From Peptostreptococcus anaerobius VPI 4330 = DSM 2949 (GTDB lineage: Bacteria > Bacillota > Clostridia > Peptostreptococcales > Peptostreptococcaceae), in contig NZ_KB906623.1 in NCBI RefSeq assembly GCF_000381525.1, positions 1 to 37,504 of the forward strand: a stretch of DNA of 37,504 nt, read 5' to 3'. Below, one piece after another: positions 7,915 through 15,877 of this stretch (positions are counted from its first letter, which is position 1; every line of letters begins with the position of its first letter). A program made the translations under genes and the position numbers. The notes beneath the pieces are model-generated. The model worked only from the letters and a program-made list of their open reading frames with translations, made no database searches and had not been told where the DNA came from.

Positions 7915-8853
7915 TTACTTTAGGTTCTCATTCATTAGTTGAACATTGTGTCTGTACATATCTATAAATGTATCTCCCTTGCTTCCCTTTGGTGCCAGTG
8001 AGTCAGAGAATAGCTCCTTGTCTTCACCTGAAACCACCTTTACATCAAATCCTTTTGATTTTACAATTTCCTTTAGCTTATTCATTCTTTCAGGATTTGT
8101 GGTAGATTCAGCAAATATAGCCTTGATCTTGTGGTCCACTATAAACTGGGCAGTCTTATCTATATCCTTGTTGGCAAGCTCGGAGTCAGTGCTTACTCCC
8201 TGTGGAGCAACTACCTCTATTTTATATGCTCTTGAGAAATAGTTAAACGCATCATGTGGTGTTACTAGATACCTATTTTCCTTAGGAATCTCGCTCAATA
8301 ACTTCTTGTTTTCCTCGTTTAACTTGTCAAGTTCAGCCTTATATGCCTCTGCCTTCTTTGAGTACTCATCCTTCTTTTCTGGAACCAACTTACCTAGTTC
8401 TTCATTGGCTACATCTACTGCCTTCTTGTAAAGGTCTATATTAAACCAGAAATGAGGGTCCTTTATCTTCTTGCCATCTTCTTCCATAACACCAATTTCA
8501 TCATCCTTGAAGTTCTTTGTAACAGCTGTACCCTTCTTCTCTAGGGCTTCAACCATCTTACCTTCAAAATGTATACCGTGGTATAGTAGCAAGTCAGATT
8601 TTTGAATCTTAGTTAGATCATCAGGTTTAGCTACATATAAATGTGGATCTTCCCCCGCTGGAATTATCATATCTATATTTACAGAATCACCTGCTATCTG
8701 TTCTACCATATCTGCCAAAAATGAAGTTGTCACTACTACATTCTTCTTATCCGAACCTGCACTACTTGCTTCCTTCTTAGAACAAGCTGTCGTAAATGCC
8801 AATGCAGTCATCAAAACTACTAATGAAAATACCGAAAATACTTTTTTAATCAT
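7915..8853 (-). CDS. troA: Metal-binding lipoprotein of the ABC transporter (TroA-like, ZnuA/PsaA family)
   Basis: 312 residues. A hydrophobic signal peptide ends in FTTAC, with Cys24 as the likely lipidated residue, so the protein sits on the outside of the membrane. By eye the metal ligands line up with Treponema TroA: His71 in DPHLY, His134 in DPHFW, His200 in TPHDAF and Asp284 in LFSD. The third ligand is His rather than the Glu of PsaA-type Mn receptors, so Zn or Mn is likely. No His-rich ZnuA loop is present. Two Fur-like boxes lie upstream, and a 173-bp gap with a terminator hairpin separates it from the ATPase gene. Confidence 0.88.
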   Translation of the reverse strand: MIKKVFSVFSLVVLMTALAFTTACSKKEASSAGSDKKNVVVTTSFLADMVEQIAGDSVNIDMIIPAGEDPHLYVAKPDDLTKIQKSDLLLYHGIHFEGKMVEALEKKGTAVTKNFKDDEIGVMEEDGKKIKDPHFWFNIDLYKKAVDVANEELGKLVPEKKDEYSKKAEAYKAELDKLNEENKKLLSEIPKENRYLVTPHDAFNYFSRAYKIEVVAPQGVSTDSELANKDIDKTAQFIVDHKIKAIFAESTTNPERMNKLKEIVKSKGFDVKVVSGEDKELFSDSLAPKGSKGDTFIDMYRHNVQLMNENLK

Positions 8854-8886
8854 ACCCTTCTCCTTTATAATAAATTCTTTAGGTAT

Positions 8887-8915
8887 ATGATATCAGTTAT
8901 CAATTGTTTTGTAAA
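8887..8915 (-). promoter_or_regulatory. troA promoter
   Basis: On the minus strand TTTACA (8915-8910) and TATCAT (8892-8887) are spaced by 17 bp, about 35 bp upstream of the start codon. The -10 overlaps a Fur-like palindrome (8888-8902). Confidence 0.5.
8888..8902. promoter_or_regulatory. Second Fur-family-like box, overlapping the -10
   Basis: TGATATCAGTTATCA matches the 7-1-7 consensus TGATAATNATTATCA at all but three positions. It covers part of the -10 and spacer, where repressor binding would block transcription. Confidence 0.45.
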
Positions 8916-8923
8916 TAGTTTTT

Positions 8924-8938
8924 TGATAATAATTATCA
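8924..8938. promoter_or_regulatory. Fur-family box (perfect 7-1-7 palindrome)
   Basis: TGATAATAATTATCA is a perfect 7-1-7 inverted repeat equal to the Bacillus-type Fur consensus. It is located just upstream of the troA -35. Fur, Zur and PerR boxes are similar, so the sensed metal is not decided. Confidence 0.65.
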
Positions 8939-8942
8939 TTCG

Positions 8943-9401
8943 CTATAAATTTCTATAAAACTCTAGTAGCTTATCAAAATCTTCTTTGTCAGGGTGGCTT
9001 ATACTAAAACCTCCAATCAACTTAAGAGGACCATATGTACAATATCCCCTGCACTGGAACTTGCCCTTGAGCTTTATTCCCAATTTGCTGATTTCTTCTT
9101 CAAAGTCCTTTATGTAGTCAACTGATTCTAGTCCAGCAGTAGCTATTGTTACCACGTCTTTATTTGCCAAAGAATCCTTGTATAACCTAGCAAAATCGTA
9201 TATTTCCTTAGCAAGCTTTCCATAATAGACACCTGAAGCAAATATAACCCTGTCATACTGGTCTATATCCAATTCTAATTCTGATACATCTCTATTCTCT
9301 CTTAACTCTAATTTGTCGAACTCAACTTCTCCATCCAAAAATTCAACCAATTTAAGTGTATTTAAATGATGGTTGGAAAAATATACTATTAAGGTCTTCA
9401 T
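8943..9401 (-). CDS. Flavodoxin-like protein at the end of the cobalamin cluster
   Basis: 152 residues with a flavodoxin fold pattern: a first strand MKTLIVYFSNHHLNT with a phosphate-binding-type loop, FASGVYYGKLA at about 54-64, and IATAGLE around 87-93. A small Cys pair (CRGYC) is near 118-122. It would bind FMN and act as a low-potential electron carrier in the cytoplasm. It starts 13 bp after cbiL, so it is probably the last gene of the cobalamin transcript. A role in reducing a corrinoid (Co(II) to Co(I)) or precorrin-6A is plausible but only inferred. Menaquinone-dependent protoporphyrinogen oxidase (HemG-like) flavodoxins are an alternative family. Confidence 0.75.
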   Translation of the reverse strand: MKTLIVYFSNHHLNTLKLVEFLDGEVEFDKLELRENRDVSELELDIDQYDRVIFASGVYYGKLAKEIYDFARLYKDSLANKDVVTIATAGLESVDYIKDFEEEISKLGIKLKGKFQCRGYCTYGPLKLIGGFSISHPDKEDFDKLLEFYRNL

Positions 9402-9414
9402 CTAGTTACCTCCC

Positions 9415-10122
9415 CTATTTTCTTTTCCATTTCTTATTTATCAATATTGTACTAAAATATGGAACCTTCTCAAACTTTAAAACTTCACTTATATCTTCGT
9501 ATACAATCTCATTTTCCATAGATGAATTAGATACCATGATTGCATTTTTACTCAATCCCTTTTTTACAATCAAGTCTACTACATCTTTAAAATTCTTATA
9601 TACCTTCATAAGTACCAAACAATCAAAATCATCAACATAGTAAGAGAGCCTGTCAAATTCATCTGTACATGAAACTACAGCCAAAGACTCCCTGTCCATG
9701 ACAAGAGGAAAATTGTTGCTAGAAGATATGTTGATAAATGAACTAATACCAGGTATAGTCTCAATCTCTATCTTGTTAATCAACCTCTCCAAAAGGTATA
9801 CATAGGTAGAATACACCATAGGATCTCCTAGGGTTATAAAACCTACATGTAATCCTTCTTTGACATCTATTTCAATTTCTCTTGAAATCATATCCCAAGC
9901 CTCAATCTTCTCATCATCATTGTAGTTCATTGGAAAATGTCTTTCTTTTACGATTAAGTCTTCTCTTAAGTAGTCACTCACTATGCCCATGGCTGTACTT
10001 TCTCCACCTTTTTTCGCCTGTGGTGTATATAGGACATCCAATTTTTCAAGTGTTCTAACAGCCCTGATAGTCAGTAGATCACTATCACCGGAACCAACTC
10101 CTATGCCGTATAATTTGCCCAT
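9415..10122 (-). CDS. cbiL: Cobalt-factor II / precorrin-2 C20-methyltransferase
   Basis: 235 residues of the tetrapyrrole methylase fold. The N-terminal glycine-rich loop GIGVGSGDSDLLTIRA (6-21) and YTPQAKKGGES mark CbiL/CobI. The SAM-binding FITLGDPMVYSTY lies near 116-128. It adds the C20 methyl group with S-adenosylmethionine to cobalt-sirohydrochlorin made by CbiK. It starts 3 bp after the cbiK stop, so the enzyme and its substrate-maker are translated in tandem. Confidence 0.93.
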   Translation of the reverse strand: MGKLYGIGVGSGDSDLLTIRAVRTLEKLDVLYTPQAKKGGESTAMGIVSDYLREDLIVKERHFPMNYNDDEKIEAWDMISREIEIDVKEGLHVGFITLGDPMVYSTYVYLLERLINKIEIETIPGISSFINISSSNNFPLVMDRESLAVVSCTDEFDRLSYYVDDFDCLVLMKVYKNFKDVVDLIVKKGLSKNAIMVSNSSMENEIVYEDISEVLKFEKVPYFSTILINKKWKRK

Positions 10123-10125
10123 GAC

Positions 10126-10917
10126 CTATATCTCCTCTTTCAAGTTTCTAAGGAACATATCCTGAACCTCTTCCATCTGGCCTAGACTCTCAAGATGGAT
10201 TACAACATCAAATCCAGCCCTTGTAAACTTGGTCTTCCAAGAGTCTTCAGAATCTCCTGCCATATCTTTTTTGGCATGGACGCCTGCAACCAAAAGAAAT
10301 GGTCTGAGATGGACCTTGTGTATACCATCTTTTTTTAACTGGTCAATTACAGTATCTACATCAGGGTAACCCTCAACAGTTCCAACATATACAGGCAGTC
10401 CCTTTACCTTGATCCTGTATTCAAGACCCGCATATGATGCATGGGCAACATGCTCTGTGCCATGCCCCATAAGTACAAGGACTTCGCCATCTTCTGGATT
10501 GTCTCCTAGGTTTTCCCTAGCCATTTTTTCTATTATGTCTGTTACTTCATCATAATCCTTAGGACTTGAAAGAAGTGGTCTGCCAAGCACTATTTTGTCG
10601 AACTTGTCCTTGTAGTACCTGCATATATCCTTGATCTTATCAAATTCTTCACCATTTATAATATGCAGCGATTGAACCAATACTTCATCATAGCCAGCCT
10701 GGTATATCTCTTCCATGACCTCATCAGGGAATTTAATTATGGTATTTTCTTTTTCCTTTAATTTCTTTATTATCTTTCTAGAAGTCCATGCCCTAAAAAA
10801 ATCATGGTCCTTGAACTCTTGTCTTATCTTGTCTTCACATGCCTCTATTGTAAGTTTTCTAGTGTCGGCATATGAAGTACCAAAACTGACAACCAGTAAA
10901 GCCTTTTTGTTTGCCAT
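10126..10917 (-). CDS. cbiK: Sirohydrochlorin cobaltochelatase
   Basis: 263 residues, the normal size of cytoplasmic CbiK. It inserts cobalt into sirohydrochlorin at the entry of the anaerobic pathway. Family features are LLVVSFGTSYADTR near the N-terminus, VQSLHIINGEEFDKI (about 82-96), a His in LMGHGTEH (about 150-157) and the second catalytic His in VAGVHAKKDMAGD (about 212-224). There is no signal peptide, unlike the periplasmic CbiK variants of sulfate reducers. Such chelatases can also insert iron in vitro, so a contribution to siroheme for AsrC is possible. A 51-bp gap separates it from cbiJ. Confidence 0.95.
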   Translation of the reverse strand: MANKKALLVVSFGTSYADTRKLTIEACEDKIRQEFKDHDFFRAWTSRKIIKKLKEKENTIIKFPDEVMEEIYQAGYDEVLVQSLHIINGEEFDKIKDICRYYKDKFDKIVLGRPLLSSPKDYDEVTDIIEKMARENLGDNPEDGEVLVLMGHGTEHVAHASYAGLEYRIKVKGLPVYVGTVEGYPDVDTVIDQLKKDGIHKVHLRPFLLVAGVHAKKDMAGDSEDSWKTKFTRAGFDVVIHLESLGQMEEVQDMFLRNLKEEI

Positions 10918-10968
10918 AAATCCCTCCTAAATCTATACTTTATATTATCAATTACTATTTATTAATTA

Positions 10969-11733
10969 TTATCCAAAAATTATACTTTCTTCTATCTCTG
11001 ATATATCGTGTACTACTCTCTGATAGTCTATTGTCTTTCTCTTTATTATTATAATAGGTATGCCTAGTTCTTCACAAGCAGCAATCTTGTCCATAAAACC
11101 ACCAGCAAATCCACTCTCCTTGGTAATAACTACATCTACCTCTGCATGCTTGAGCATGGCTACATTTATATCCTTGCTGAAGGGTCCCTTGATAGCCAGT
11201 AAGTTGTCAGCATTTAGACCCATGGCCTCGCAATTTCTTATGACTTCACTTGTAGGAAGGACTCTTGCAACCAAAGACTTAGACTTTAAGAGTTTTACAT
11301 AGGTTCCAAGGTTCTTACTACCTGTGGCTATAAATACATTCTCCCACTGGTCGTTGCCAAGAATCATGGCACAGGCCTCTTCTATTGTATCAACTATGTA
11401 TTCTCCCTGGTATTTAATTTCACCAAGCAAGGACTTTCTCTCAAATCTTATGTATTTTATATCTGTCTCTTCACAGGCATCCATGGCATTTCTCGATACC
11501 TCAACAGCATATGGGTGGGTTGCATCTATTACCTGCCTAACTTCATTTTTAATGATATAGTCCACCATACCATCCTTGTCCATCTTTCCATTTATGATGT
11601 CTTTGGCACGAGACTCTGCTAGGTCTCTTCCAAACTCAGTAACTACAGACAATACAAAATCGCTGATACCTATCTCATATAGTCTATCGCATATTTTTAA
11701 ACTATCTGAAGTTCCTCCTAATACTAGTATCAT
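10969..11733 (-). CDS. cbiJ: Cobalt-precorrin-6A reductase
   Basis: 254 residues of the CobK/CbiJ family. The enzyme reduces one double bond of cobalt-precorrin-6A with a nicotinamide nucleotide. The N-terminal MILVLGGTSDSLKI is the dinucleotide-binding loop. DATHPYAVEVSRNA (about 70-83) and VITKESGFAGGFMDKI (about 203-218) are conserved family blocks. Its start overlaps the cbiH stop by 4 bp (ATGA type), indicating translational coupling. Confidence 0.93.
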   Translation of the reverse strand: MILVLGGTSDSLKICDRLYEIGISDFVLSVVTEFGRDLAESRAKDIINGKMDKDGMVDYIIKNEVRQVIDATHPYAVEVSRNAMDACEETDIKYIRFERKSLLGEIKYQGEYIVDTIEEACAMILGNDQWENVFIATGSKNLGTYVKLLKSKSLVARVLPTSEVIRNCEAMGLNADNLLAIKGPFSKDINVAMLKHAEVDVVITKESGFAGGFMDKIAACEELGIPIIIIKRKTIDYQRVVHDISEIEESIIFG

Positions 11734-12455
11734 ATCCTGTACCCCCTCGGTGTTATTATACTATCATTTTCAATGTATGATTCCTTATTTCCAATTATGA
11801 CCATTGTGGACATATCGCATATATCGTAGTCCATATTTTCAAATGTCATAACATATTTTTCCATATTGTCTCTTCCTGCATTCTTTACAATACCGACTGG
11901 TGTATGACTAGACTTGTACCTAGCCATAACCTCGAATGCTCTTCTTAGGTGGTCTGGTCTGCCCTTGCTCTTCGGATTGTATAAGCATATTACAAAATCA
12001 CCCTGGGCAGCTAGTTCAAGTCTCTTGAGTATGTGGTCCATGGGAGTCATCAAATCACTAAGGCTGATATGGCAAAAGTCATTCATAAGTGGAGCACCAA
12101 GTTCTGCCGCAGCAGATATACTAGAGGTTACACCCTGGACAATCCTTATTTCCTGTCCCCATTCTTCCTTTGTGTTAAGTTCATATACTAGGCCTGCCAT
12201 CCCGTATACGCCAGAGTCTCCTCCACTGATCATAGCTACTATATGACCCTTTTTAGACAGATCTAAGGCTGCCCTTGACCTGTCTATCTCCTGTCTCATA
12301 CCATTTTCTACTACTATCTTATCAGCTACCAGGTCTCTTATTAAGTCTATGTAGGTCTTGTATCCTACTATTATATCGCACCTTTCTATCACTTCAATAG
12401 CCTCTAGTGTCATATGGTCTTTTTTCCCAGGACCAATTCCCACAACATATATCAT
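11730..12455 (-). CDS. cbiH: Cobalt-factor III / precorrin-3B C17-methyltransferase
   Basis: 241 residues of tetrapyrrole methylase. It starts [19 protein letters not shown], and YKTYIDLI follows as in CbiH/CobJ. The SAM loop is MISGGDSGVYGMAG (about 75-88), and DFVICLYNPKSKGRP (about 152-166) is a hallmark of this subfamily. It methylates C17 with ring contraction. It overlaps cbiG and cbiJ by 4 bp on either side. Confidence 0.94.
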   Translation of the reverse strand: MIYVVGIGPGKKDHMTLEAIEVIERCDIIVGYKTYIDLIRDLVADKIVVENGMRQEIDRSRAALDLSKKGHIVAMISGGDSGVYGMAGLVYELNTKEEWGQEIRIVQGVTSSISAAAELGAPLMNDFCHISLSDLMTPMDHILKRLELAAQGDFVICLYNPKSKGRPDHLRRAFEVMARYKSSHTPVGIVKNAGRDNMEKYVMTFENMDYDICDMSTMVIIGNKESYIENDSIITPRGYRI

Positions 12456-13717
12456 CTATTCCACCTCTTATACCTTCCCAAAGAAAGGGTTATTCCATCT
12501 TTCTTATATTTTTTGCCTATCAGGTTGCCCTCGCACAGTATGTGGCATGAGGGTTCAGCTACTGAAGACACTCCCGTAACTTTTTTTACAAAATCCGACC
12601 TCTCATATAGGTCTTCATAATCGACTAGTTGGTCACTGGCAAAAAACTCACTTTTTACAGATTCTTTGTCACAAAAATCCAGTATAGCCCTTTCATGCCT
12701 TTTTAAATCAATGGAGCCTACCATATCTATAGACTTCACATCTATATTTTGCCCTTCCAAGTAGGTATTTATAGCCATATCTAGAACTTGGCTAGCAGTA
12801 TTTTTCCTACAGCCTATACCTAGAACATTGATCCTTGGAACTAGTCTTATTATCTCACACTTGCTATCTTGTATATCAAACAAATAGGCAAACTCAGTCT
12901 TATTTATATCTAGCTTGTCGCTTATTACTATTATACCATAATTAGTCTTAGATTCATCTTGGCTATTATTATTAATCTCATAATTCAAATCTATCACTCT
13001 ATCATCTATATTTTTAAAACCTCTAATAGACTTTTCCCAACCATCAATACCAATCACTAGGTCTCTAAGGTCTGGATCAATATATATATAGGGTCCCTGA
13101 CCCTTTAATATACTAGAGTTGTATTTAAGTGACAATTCTCTTATATTATCCACATTTGCACCTAGTTTTTTAACAAGTAGGTCAAAGGCACCCTTGTCAT
13201 TTATATCCGTGGCTGTTGTTATCACTGGGTTGCCCCCAATTTTATTTGCTATATAGGCAGTCATTTCATTTGCACCTCCCATATGTCCACCTAGGATGCT
13301 GATGACATTTATCCCCAGCTCGTCCATTACAATAACAGCTGGATCGGTAAACTTATCCCTTATAAAAGGAGCGATTGTCCTAATCGCTATACCACTCGCC
13401 ATAATAAATACTAGATAATCAAAATCATTAAAGTACCTGTCTATACTTTTCTTAAAGTCTTTAAAATATAGGAGCTCAGAATCCAAATTCCTATCACTTG
13501 TAAACTTAATCAAGTCTTGGGCCAAGGACCTTGACCTATCAGTAAGATATATATAGGCAAGTTTTTCATTTTTATATCTAGCCCTAGACAATATATCTCT
13601 TGTCCTATCTCCCAAGTCTCTGGTCCTATTCATCAAGTCCATAGTCCTATCCATGGGCCTATCCATCAAATCTCTAGTCCTATTCGTCAATTTGATCACT
13701 TGCCTTCCTGTATTCAT
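12452..13717 (-). CDS. cbiG: Cobalt-precorrin-5A hydrolase with a repetitive N-terminal extension
   Basis: Up to 421 residues. The CbiG proper begins at about residue 52 ([16 protein letters not shown]). Its middle part carries [14 protein letters not shown] and [13 protein letters not shown], the CbiG signature, and the C-terminal domain starts [14 protein letters not shown] (about 291-304). It opens the delta-lactone of cobalt-precorrin-5A with loss of acetaldehyde. The first 50 residues are unusual: NRTRDLM-like heptads repeated about five times, encoded by 21-bp DNA repeats. Translation may begin at ATG 13717 or at the in-frame GTG 13699, which has AGGAAGG just before it; both keep the repeats. 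It overlaps the end of cbiF by up to 38 bp. Confidence 0.92.
   Translation of the reverse strand: MNTGRQVIKLTNRTRDLMDRPMDRTMDLMNRTRDLGDRTRDILSRARYKNEKLAYIYLTDRSRSLAQDLIKFTSDRNLDSELLYFKDFKKSIDRYFNDFDYLVFIMASGIAIRTIAPFIRDKFTDPAVIVMDELGINVISILGGHMGGANEMTAYIANKIGGNPVITTATDINDKGAFDLLVKKLGANVDNIRELSLKYNSSILKGQGPYIYIDPDLRDLVIGIDGWEKSIRGFKNIDDRVIDLNYEINNNSQDESKTNYGIIVISDKLDINKTEFAYLFDIQDSKCEIIRLVPRINVLGIGCRKNTASQVLDMAINTYLEGQNIDVKSIDMVGSIDLKRHERAILDFCDKESVKSEFFASDQLVDYEDLYERSDFVKKVTGVSSVAEPSCHILCEGNLIGKKYKKDGITLSLGRYKRWNR
13602..13690. repeat. 21-bp tandem repeats encoding heptads at the cbiG N-terminus
   Basis: GTCCTAT-like cores recur at 13602, 13623, 13644, 13656 and 13677, giving 21-bp spacing with one 12-bp partial unit. 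The length keeps frame and yields the heptads [21 protein letters not shown] and DRTRDIL. Confidence 0.75.
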
Positions 13718-14462
13718 GGCTGAAATATTTTGAATAGAGCATAGAATAGTTGTATTTATCTCCCAAGAAATCCCCTACCAAAATAAGGGCGGTCTTCTTG
13801 ATACCTGCATCTTTTACCTTTTGACTAATGTCCTCTAAAGACCCCATTACAGTCATTTCATCATCCCATGTAGCCTTGTAGACTATAGCAACAGGTGTGT
13901 CTTTCTTATATCCTCCACCTATCAATTCTTCAACTACTTCTTCAATCCTATTCACAGACAAGAATATAGCCATAGATGTTTGGTGGTAGGCAAAAGACCT
14001 AAGGTCCTCCCTCGTAGGAACTGGTGTCCTTCCACCTATCCTCGTAATTATCAGGCTCTGGGAAATCTCTGGAACTGTGTACTCAATGCCAAGGCTTGCA
14101 GCTGCCCCCAAAAATGAACTAACTCCGGCTACAGACTCGTAGTCTATACCAAGTTTTTTGAGTTCCTCTGCCTGCTCCCTGATAGATCCATATATGGATA
14201 TATCACCTGTTTGGAGCCTGACAACAAGCTTATCAGCCCTAGCTCCCTCTCCCATTACTCCAATTATTTCTTCTAGGGTCATATATGCGCTATCATGTAG
14301 GACTACCCCCTCTTTACAATAGTCAAGCAGTTCCCTGTTGACTAAGGATCCTGCATATATAACTATATCCGCCCCTTGTAGCAACTTGTATCCCTTTAAG
14401 GTAATGAGTTCCTTGTCTCCTGGACCAGCACCTACAAAATATATCTTTTCCATATTAATCAA
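13680..14462 (-). CDS. cbiF: Cobalt-precorrin-4 C11-methyltransferase
   Basis: 260 residues of tetrapyrrole methylase with the CbiF opening [32 protein letters not shown] (about 33-46) and [15 protein letters not shown] (about 83-97, SAM loop) follow. It methylates C11 of cobalt-precorrin-4. The ATG at 14462 is preceded on the minus strand by TAGGAGAGG within the last copy of a 22-bp repeat array. The 3' end overlaps cbiG. Confidence 0.95.
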   Translation of the reverse strand: MINMEKIYFVGAGPGDKELITLKGYKLLQGADIVIYAGSLVNRELLDYCKEGVVLHDSAYMTLEEIIGVMGEGARADKLVVRLQTGDISIYGSIREQAEELKKLGIDYESVAGVSSFLGAAASLGIEYTVPEISQSLIITRIGGRTPVPTREDLRSFAYHQTSMAIFLSVNRIEEVVEELIGGGYKKDTPVAIVYKATWDDEMTVMGSLEDISQKVKDAGIKKTALILVGDFLGDKYNYSMLYSKYFSHEYRKASDQIDE

Positions 14463-14467
14463 CCTCT

Positions 14468-14573
14468 CCTAAATCAGCAAAACCACTTTCCTAAATCAGC
14501 AAAACCACTTTTCTAAATCAGCGAAACTACTTTTCTTAACCAGTGAAATTACCTTTCCTAAATCATTAAAACC
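14468..14573. repeat. 22-bp minisatellite in front of cbiF
   Basis: About five units of CCTAAATCAGCAAAACCACTTT with increasing decay fill the gap between cbiT and cbiF. Units begin near 14468, 14490, 14512, 14534 and 14557. The period is not a multiple of three and no ORF spans it. On the minus strand each unit carries TTTAGGAAA-like purine runs resembling a ribosome site. Confidence 0.8.
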
Positions 14574-14606
14574 AAATATTTCAAACCATATTGTCCGAGC
14601 CTATTT

Positions 14607-15179
14607 TTACCTTTTTGCAGTAACGACAAATATAGGGTTATTGGGTTTAAAGTAATTGCCACTGCCGAGTTTTTCCATCCTAGAAACAGACACCTGTATA
14701 ACCTCTATATCATCAAAACCAGCTTCTTTTATAGATTCTATGTACCTCGTCATGCTCTCGATTAGGATAAAGTTGGCCACTAGTGTTCCACCATCTTCAA
14801 TCCTACCTCTAAGCCACAATACTAGGTCCTCTATTCTAGCACTCGCCCCACCTACAAATACTGAATCAAATTTGCTAGGACTACACCCATCTAGCTTATG
14901 ACTTTCATTTGGTAGGTCTGCACCTATAAGGCTGATATTTTCTAGACCAAACTTTTCTATATTAGCCCTAGTAAGACTAATTGCGTCTGGATTTTTGTCA
15001 ACTGCCAATATCCTTAGGTCTGGGTAGTTTAAGCCAGCCTCTACAGATATAGAACCCGACCCTGTACCTATGTCCAAAAGATACTTCTTTCTTGCTAGGT
15101 CTAGTTTTTGTAGGCTTATAGCCCTTACTTCTTCCTTTGTTATAGGGACCTTGGTCCTTATAAATTCACTATTTTTCAT
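14607..15179 (-). CDS. cbiT: Cobalt-precorrin-6B C15-methyltransferase (decarboxylating)
   Basis: 190 residues, the size of stand-alone CbiT. The opening MKNSEFIRTKVPITKEEVRA is typical. SAM motif I is LLDIGTGSGSISVEAG (about 34-49), and VFVGGASARIEDL (about 107-119) is also conserved. It methylates C15 and decarboxylates the C12 acetate side chain, working with CbiE, whose gene lies just upstream. The ribosome site (AGGTAA) lies in a spacer created by a 43-bp duplication of the cbiE end. Confidence 0.94.
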   Translation of the reverse strand: MKNSEFIRTKVPITKEEVRAISLQKLDLARKKYLLDIGTGSGSISVEAGLNYPDLRILAVDKNPDAISLTRANIEKFGLENISLIGADLPNESHKLDGCSPSKFDSVFVGGASARIEDLVLWLRGRIEDGGTLVANFILIESMTRYIESIKEAGFDDIEVIQVSVSRMEKLGSGNYFKPNNPIFVVTAKR

Positions 15180-15196
15180 AATAACATTACCTGCTT

Positions 15197-15282
15197 ATAA
15201 TTTATATTTTTCTAGCCTTCCTCATCAATATAACAACTGATAATTTATATTTTTCCAGCCTTCCTCATCAATATGACAACTG
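15197..15282. repeat. 43-bp tandem duplication at the cbiE 3' end
   Basis: 15197-15239 and 15240-15282 are two 43-bp copies that differ at only two positions. The right copy holds the last codons and stop of cbiE (stop at 15247-15245). The left copy is now non-coding spacer before cbiT. Confidence 0.9.
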
Positions 15283-15877
15283 CTAGGTCAAATTCTACAT
15301 CTATATTCTTAACTAGTTGAGGACTAGCTTCAATCAATACTTCGTCCTTATATCCTAGCCTATTTCCTATATACATCATATAATTTCCCTGCATATTATA
15401 TAGGTCCCTAGCTAGTTCTATTGGGCCATACTTCCTGTCAGTTACCATGGCCACCTTGTCATGCACCAGCAAAAATTCCATATCCAGGTCTCTTCCATGG
15501 CAACTCGTGATATATAGGTCGTTCATATCTAGGCCAAACCTCGAAAAAGCGTACTGGATAGAGCTAATACCTGGCTCTAGGTCAAGTGATTCCCTTTCAA
15601 AATTTCTAAGTATATAGGAGCCTATCCCATACACTAGGGGGTCACCTGATGCAAGAATACATATATCCTTATCTATATTGTCATCTATATAGGATTTCAT
15701 ATGGTCTAGGTCCTTACTTATAAAGTAGATATCCTTGCCAGATATATCCATCTCACCTAGGACCATATCTATATTTCTTTTTCCACCTATTATAATATCT
15801 GAATTTTTGATCTTATCGAATACCCTCTTAGTCATAAAATGACTCTCTGACGGTCCTATTCCAAGAACTCTTATCAT
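15245..15877 (-). CDS. cbiE: Cobalt-precorrin-7 C5-methyltransferase
   Basis: 210 residues of tetrapyrrole methylase, shortened as usual for CbiE. IRVLGIGPSESHFMTKRVF is the N-terminal loop. SDIIIGGKRNID (about 31-42) and the SAM loop ILASGDPLVYGIG (about 74-86) identify the family. It methylates C5. In other bacteria CbiE and CbiT are fused as CobL; here they are separate neighbours. The start overlaps cbiD by 4 bp. Confidence 0.93.
   Translation of the reverse strand: MIRVLGIGPSESHFMTKRVFDKIKNSDIIIGGKRNIDMVLGEMDISGKDIYFISKDLDHMKSYIDDNIDKDICILASGDPLVYGIGSYILRNFERESLDLEPGISSIQYAFSRFGLDMNDLYITSCHGRDLDMEFLLVHDKVAMVTDRKYGPIELARDLYNMQGNYMMYIGNRLGYKDEVLIEASPQLVKNIDVEFDLAVVILMRKAGKI

Noticed and set aside
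14468-14573. CRISPR array reading of the 22-bp repeats
   Set aside because: Units are directly adjacent with no unique spacers and decay progressively, and there are no cas genes.
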